DNA from: Rhizobiaceae bacterium
Lineage (GTDB): Bacteria > Pseudomonadota > Alphaproteobacteria > Rhizobiales > Rhizobiaceae
Assembly (NCBI GenBank): GCA_021648425.1
Contig: JAKISV010000115.1
Span: 1-9,124, forward strand
Direction: 5' to 3'
DNA: 9,124 nt
A model generated the notes under the pieces. It was given only the letters and a program-made list of their open reading frames with translations, ran no database searches and was not told the DNA's origin. Within the stretch, counting starts at the first letter, position 1; the number at the start of each line of letters is the position of its first letter. Shown here one piece after another: positions 6,131 through 9,124 of this stretch. Both the position numbers and the translations under genes were made by a program.

Positions 6131-6856
6131 ATGAGTAAGTTAGTATTTAAGAAGTTAAGACAACAATTCCCAAAGGTTTCTGATAGCTATCTTGAATCGC
6201 TGATCGAGTTTGATAGTACGTTTTCACAATATTTTCCTCATTTTATCGGCGAACCTGATACTGCCGCGTTTGAACTTGAATGGATATGGACGCGCTATTC
6301 CGGAAATCCTTTGGAAACAGTTCGTCAAAGCAATGCTAGAAAAGAAATCAAAAAATTTTCAAAAATGATCACCCAAATATCCGCAATGGAACATGGCTAT
6401 TGGTTGGCGCTAAGCATAGCTCTTAGTGATGACAAATCTAAAACTAAAGAATCACAAGAAATATTGCTGGATTTCATTTTAGACATAGTCGATTTAAATG
6501 AAACCGACCAACTTGATGCTACAATGACGGATTTTTGCGCGAGCGTTAATATTGCAATCGATCGTACTCACGACCGCTCCAACATAAATTGGGAAGCAGT
6601 GCACGCCGTTGATGGATTGAGAATCTTATGGTGGCGCAATACTGGAAAAAATGCCCCGTTCTATCTTAATCCAGCAAGCAAATTTGCTAAATATCTTTCC
6701 GACGGATTTAAGGTTTTGAAAGTCGACTCCGATCCAATTTCAGCCTTTAAACGTTGGGCAGCAATACTGGGGTCCAAAACAAAAATCGATGAGCAAGAAT
6801 ATACTATACTTCGTGGAAAAAAAATTAAACATCCATACGATTATTTAGTTAAGTAG
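6131..6856 (+). CDS. Hypothetical accessory protein
   Basis: A 241-residue protein that I do not recognise. It appears soluble: no signal peptide, no long hydrophobic segment, and many charged residues. The N-terminus is basic (KLVFKKLRQQFPK). Aromatic-rich parts follow (SQYFPHFIG, ELEWIWTRYSG), and the C-terminal half holds LRILWWRNTG and a basic tail (RGKKIKHPYDYLVK). No catalytic motif stands out. The gene lies 79 bp after the integrase and before the alpA-like gene, the slot where islands often carry cargo or control genes. The ATG at 6131 overlaps a two-codon ORF (ATG ACA TGA at 6126-6134) and has a weak GTAGGTGA upstream. Codon use is more A/T-rich than in the chromosomal genes to the left, consistent with acquired DNA. 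It could be an island maintenance or defence protein, but nothing in the sequence proves it. Confidence 0.7.
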   Translation: MSKLVFKKLRQQFPKVSDSYLESLIEFDSTFSQYFPHFIGEPDTAAFELEWIWTRYSGNPLETVRQSNARKEIKKFSKMITQISAMEHGYWLALSIALSDDKSKTKESQEILLDFILDIVDLNETDQLDATMTDFCASVNIAIDRTHDRSNINWEAVHAVDGLRILWWRNTGKNAPFYLNPASKFAKYLSDGFKVLKVDSDPISAFKRWAAILGSKTKIDEQEYTILRGKKIKHPYDYLVK

Positions 6857-6869
6857 CTAGGATAGCATT

Positions 6870-6897
6870 TGTGTCCACATAGTAAACTAAGGACACA
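6870..6897. promoter_or_regulatory. Inverted repeat overlapping the alpA-like ribosome-binding site
   Basis: A perfect 7-bp inverted repeat, TGTGTCC at 6870-6876 and GGACACA at 6891-6897, encloses a 14-base A/T-rich loop. The right arm overlaps the AAGGA ribosome-binding site (6889-6893) of the small HTH gene that starts at 6903. In DNA it could be an operator for autoregulation; in RNA it could form a hairpin that partly hides the ribosome-binding site. The repeat is seen directly; its role is inferred. Confidence 0.5.
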
Positions 6898-6902
6898 CAG
6901 AC

Positions 6903-7082
6903 ATGCACAAGCAAGCTTATACCGTTACAGAAACGATGCGAGAAATCGGCATTGGCCGTTCAAAGCTTTATGCCGAAATCAAAGCCGGGAACATAACCCC
7001 CCGCAAAATTGGGAGGAAGACCATCTTCCTTGCCAGGGACATTGAAAATTATTTAAATAATTTACCCAAAGCCAACGGGTAG
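6903..7082 (+). CDS. AlpA/Xis-like small HTH DNA-binding protein
   Basis: A 59-residue protein with the excisionase/AlpA-like winged-helix pattern. YTVTETMREIGIGRSKLYAE (6-25) gives the helix-turn-helix, followed by IKAGNITPRKIGRKTIFLARDI (26-47), which forms the wing, and a short C-terminal helix ending IENYLNNL. AlpA-type proteins of P4-like elements activate integrase expression or act as recombination directionality factors, favouring excision. The ATG at 6903 has a good AAGGA ribosome-binding site nine bases upstream. An inverted repeat just upstream suggests self-regulation. It is the first gene of an apparent operon with the HTH/zinc-ribbon gene 10-37 bases downstream, depending on which start that gene uses. 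It could instead regulate only its own operon rather than act on the integrase. Confidence 0.82.
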   Translation: MHKQAYTVTETMREIGIGRSKLYAEIKAGNITPRKIGRKTIFLARDIENYLNNLPKANG

Positions 7083-7119
7083 GGGTTGCTCGTTGGTAAA
7101 ACGTGCCAGTTGGTGGCTG

Positions 7120-7572
7120 GTGAAAATTCATCGTAGCTATACAGTGGAAGAAGTCTCCCGCCTTTTGGGTGTTAGTAAAGCCACGGTCTGGCGATGGATT
7201 AAAAACGGACTTGTGGCAATACAAGACCGCAAACCAGCGCTGATTAGTGGCGCGAATTTGATTGATTTCCTAAAATCCAGGTCCAGGCCAAAGCAAAAAT
7301 GTGCATTGGATGAGTGCTATTGTTTTACTTGTAAAAGCCCCCGAAAAATCGCCTTTGGTGAGGCGGAAATTGACTGCAAGAATTCCAATATTCCAAACAT
7401 GCTGGGCCTTTGCAGCATCTGTTCAAGCCTGATGTTCAAGCGGATATCAAAAAGCAAATTATCAGAGATAAGCACCGTTTTACGACTGACATTCAAGCAA
7501 GGTGATGAACCTATAAGCAATAGGCCACCTCCCTGCCTAAATGATCACTTGCAACAGGAACAAGATCAATGA
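7120..7572 (+). CDS. HTH domain plus zinc-ribbon protein of mobile/defence cassettes
   Basis: A 150-residue protein with two parts. The N-terminal MerR/excisionase-like helix-turn-helix is at about 8-33 (YTVEEVSRLLGVSKATVWRWI). A cysteine-rich region follows, with C68-x2-C71 (CFTC) and C98-x2-C101 (CSIC) as a probable zinc ribbon. The C-terminal tail ends CLNDHLQQEQDQ. I recognise this as a family usually encoded directly before a tyrosine recombinase in proteobacterial islands, and it is so here: its TGA stop overlaps the recombinase ATG (ATGA, 7569-7572). Its role is likely to regulate or assist that recombinase, which is inference. I prefer the GTG at 7120 because relatives begin with a K-x-H-x-x-Y-T pattern. 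A TTG at 7093 in the same frame, with AGGGG upstream, would add nine residues and is a real alternative. Confidence 0.78.
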   Translation: MKIHRSYTVEEVSRLLGVSKATVWRWIKNGLVAIQDRKPALISGANLIDFLKSRSRPKQKCALDECYCFTCKSPRKIAFGEAEIDCKNSNIPNMLGLCSICSSLMFKRISKSKLSEISTVLRLTFKQGDEPISNRPPPCLNDHLQQEQDQ

Positions 7573-8686
7573 GTAAGCACAATCCCAAAAACGAACGCAT
7601 CAAGCACCAATATCTTGCATATTTGGAGGAGGCACAACGATTGTCTGTAAAGAGCGCAGATATTGCCGCTGCTGCAATTGCGGACTTTGAAAAATCCACC
7701 AGGCATAAGGATTTTGCAGCTTTCCATATCGAACAGGCGCGCAAATATAAACGTGATTTGTCAGGGTTGATAAGTTCAAAAACCAAAAGGCCCTTGGCTG
7801 TTGCGACAATTCATTCCCGGCTACTTGCGGTCAAGGCGTTCTTTTTCTGGCTGGCGGGGCAGCCCGGCTATAAATCAAGGGTCAGTTATTCCGATTGCGA
7901 ATATTTCAACCCATCGGCAAATGATAGCCATATCGCTAACGCCAGGCGGCAAAGGTCTGCTCCATCGCTTGAACAGGTCACGCACACACTTTTTCAAATG
8001 CCCTTTGAAACCGACATCGAAAAACGAAACCGGGCGCTGGTTGCCTTTGCGTTGCTTACAGGAGCAAGAGCCGATGCGCTTGCGTCCCTAAAAATTACCA
8101 ATGTCGATCTGCAAAAGCGATTTGTCTATCAGGATGCAAGAACGGTAAAACCAAGTTTCGCAAGACCACAAAAACAACATTTTTCCCGGTTGGTGACGGT
8201 ATTGAGGAAATCGCCGCTGAATGGATTGACCACCTGACAAACAACTTGTTTTTTGGTGGTGATGATCCGCTGTTTCCTTCAACGCTTGTTAAGTTAGATC
8301 AAAACGGTGGCTTTGCCGCCAAAGGTCTGCAACGTACTCATTGGTCAAGCACTGGTCCGATAAGAGAGATTTTCAAGGCGGCTTATGAAGCGGTGGACCT
8401 GCCCTATTTCCATCCCCACTCTATTCGCCACACACTGGCACAATTGGGAGAGAGAGTTTGCCGGACACCGGAGGAATTTAAAGCATGGAGCCAAAACCTT
8501 TCCCATGAAAATGTGCTGACAACTTTCACCAGCTACGGCAAGGTGAGCGAAAATCGCCAGAGAGAAATTATCAAAAGCATTACACCAAAAGGCCAGACTT
8601 GCGAAAATGATGAATTAACACCAAAATTGATAAATCGTGTATTAGTGCATTTGCAGGAGAGGGAAGGGATAAATGAACGCTGTTGA
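7569..8686 (+). pseudogene. Second tyrosine recombinase, split by a -1 frameshift
   Basis: A site-specific recombinase related to XerC/D-like phage integrases and unlike the P4-type enzyme upstream. Frame one runs 7569-8237 (222 codons) with an N-terminal SAM-like core-binding domain (about 9-100, ending FFFWLAGQPGYKSR) and the first catalytic arginine at R167 in LLTGARADALASL. The matching C-terminal half continues in the -1 frame to 8686 with the HxxR box (PHSIRHTLAQLGE), LSHENVLTTF and the probable nucleophile in TSYGKV. The break maps to the A-run at 8147-8150. One extra A would join the frames into about 372 residues reading GTA AAA ACC AAG TTT, with K-rich beta strands as expected. Neither half alone has a full active site. 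A real deletion, an assembly error or tRNA-Lys slippage on AAA are all possible. The start overlaps the preceding gene (ATGA), and the end overlaps the methyltransferase by 14 bases. Confidence 0.85.
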
Positions 8687-9124
8687 AATCGAAGAAGCAA
8701 TTTCTACCCTCGCGGAACTTGATTTTGATGCCGATGAATTCCCGTATGCATTCCTTGAAGCCTTTGGCAATAAGCCGACAACCATCAAACGCCTGCGCAG
8801 CGGATCGTCCAACAAATCTAATCTGGGCGGTGTCCTACAAACTAACAACATCCATATTGCAGTATGCCCCGAAGGCGAAGTTACCAAAACTCTTGCGGCC
8901 TTAAAGGCAAGTCCCGCCACGGCCAAAGCCAAGGCGAAATTTGTGCTGGCCACGGATGGCATCGATCTGGAGGCTGAAGACCTGACCTCAGATTTCCCGC
9001 CAATCATTTGTGCGTTTACCGATTTCCCAAACCATTTCGGATTTTTTCTGCCCTTGGCAGGGATCACAACCGTCAAGCAAATCCGCGAAAGCTCGTTCGA
9101 CATTCGGGCCACCAGCCGCCTTAA
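8673..9124 (+). CDS. MmeI-like (type IIL) DNA methyltransferase/restriction enzyme, N-terminal fragment
   Basis: The first 150 residues of a gene that runs off the right edge; the frame is open from the ATG at 8673 to 9124. The translation begins MNAVEIEEAISTLAELDF and continues with FPYAFLEAFGNKPTTIKRLRSG, NLGGVLQTNNIHIAVCPEG, KAKFVLATDGIDLEAEDL and FPNHFGFFLPLAGITTVKQI. I recognise this as the start of long proteins annotated as class I SAM-dependent DNA methyltransferases with MmeI-type domains, usually over 1000 residues. They carry nuclease-like, helicase-spacer, N6-adenine methyltransferase and target-recognition parts. The SAM-binding and catalytic motifs would lie beyond the window, so function rests on N-terminal family recognition. 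A purine-rich GGAGAGGGAAGGG precedes the start, which overlaps the recombinase end by 14 bases. The methylase of a DISARM-type system is an alternative. The minus-strand and +1-frame ORFs here are shadows. Confidence 0.7.
   Translation, partial: MNAVEIEEAISTLAELDFDADEFPYAFLEAFGNKPTTIKRLRSGSSNKSNLGGVLQTNNIHIAVCPEGEVTKTLAALKASPATAKAKAKFVLATDGIDLEAEDLTSDFPPIICAFTDFPNHFGFFLPLAGITTVKQIRESSFDIRATSRL

Noticed and set aside
8246..8686. Separate small protein starting at ATG 8246
   Set aside because: Its sequence is the C-terminal half of the recombinase. The family similarity starts upstream of that ATG in the same frame, so it is a frameshift product rather than an independent gene.
8642..9112. Minus-strand ORF of 156 codons near the right end
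   Set aside because: It is antisense to the start of the methyltransferase, whose translation matches a known protein family. The 8683-8904 plus-strand ORF is rejected for the same reason.

Overview
The window looks like an alphaproteobacterial chromosome, probably Hyphomicrobiales (Rhizobiales)-like. This rests on the mix of families: a GluQ-RS whose zinc cysteines are replaced, a YqaA-type DedA relative next to DsbB, a compact HNH protein, an AlkA-like glycosylase and a moderately GC-rich chromosomal half. The assignment comes from family recognition, not a search.

Bases 1-4665 are ordinary, densely packed chromosome. They hold the start of a short-chain dehydrogenase (minus, cut by the window edge), a YihY/BrkB membrane protein (plus), gluQ (minus, 3' overlap with yihY), an AlkA-like DNA glycosylase (plus, TTG start) and an HNH endonuclease (plus). 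A yqaA-dsbB pair follows on the minus strand; the dsbB stop directly abuts the HNH stop. The block ends with a complete CCA-encoding tRNA-Leu(CAA) that has a good promoter of its own.

Bases 4666-9124 are an accessory element inserted at the 3' end of that tRNA gene. Directly downstream lies a cluster of three direct and one inverted GTTGGTA repeats, then a P4-type tyrosine integrase with an N-terminal arm-binding domain. These are followed by an unrecognised 241-aa protein, a 59-aa AlpA/Xis-like small HTH protein preceded by an inverted repeat that reaches its ribosome-binding site, and a tightly coupled cassette. The cassette contains an HTH plus zinc-ribbon protein, a second and different tyrosine recombinase, and the first 150 residues of what looks like a large MmeI-like (type IIL) DNA methyltransferase/restriction enzyme running off the right edge.

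The genes from the AlpA-like protein onward appear to be one transcription unit: a 10-37 nt gap (depending on start), then an ATGA overlap, then a 14-nt overlap. The second recombinase carries a one-base deletion in an A-run that splits it into two frames, with essential residues on both sides. In the sequence as given it is a pseudogene unless a -1 slip at AAA rescues it. The right attachment site and the rest of the methyltransferase lie beyond the window.

The likeliest candidate for an interesting system is the regulator-recombinase-methyltransferase cassette: a recombinase-linked restriction/defence module nested in an island that already has its own integrase. No gene-free stretch exceeds 300 bases; the longest are 4415-4580 (yqaA upstream region and tRNA promoter) and 4666-4857 (attachment and integrase regulatory region).
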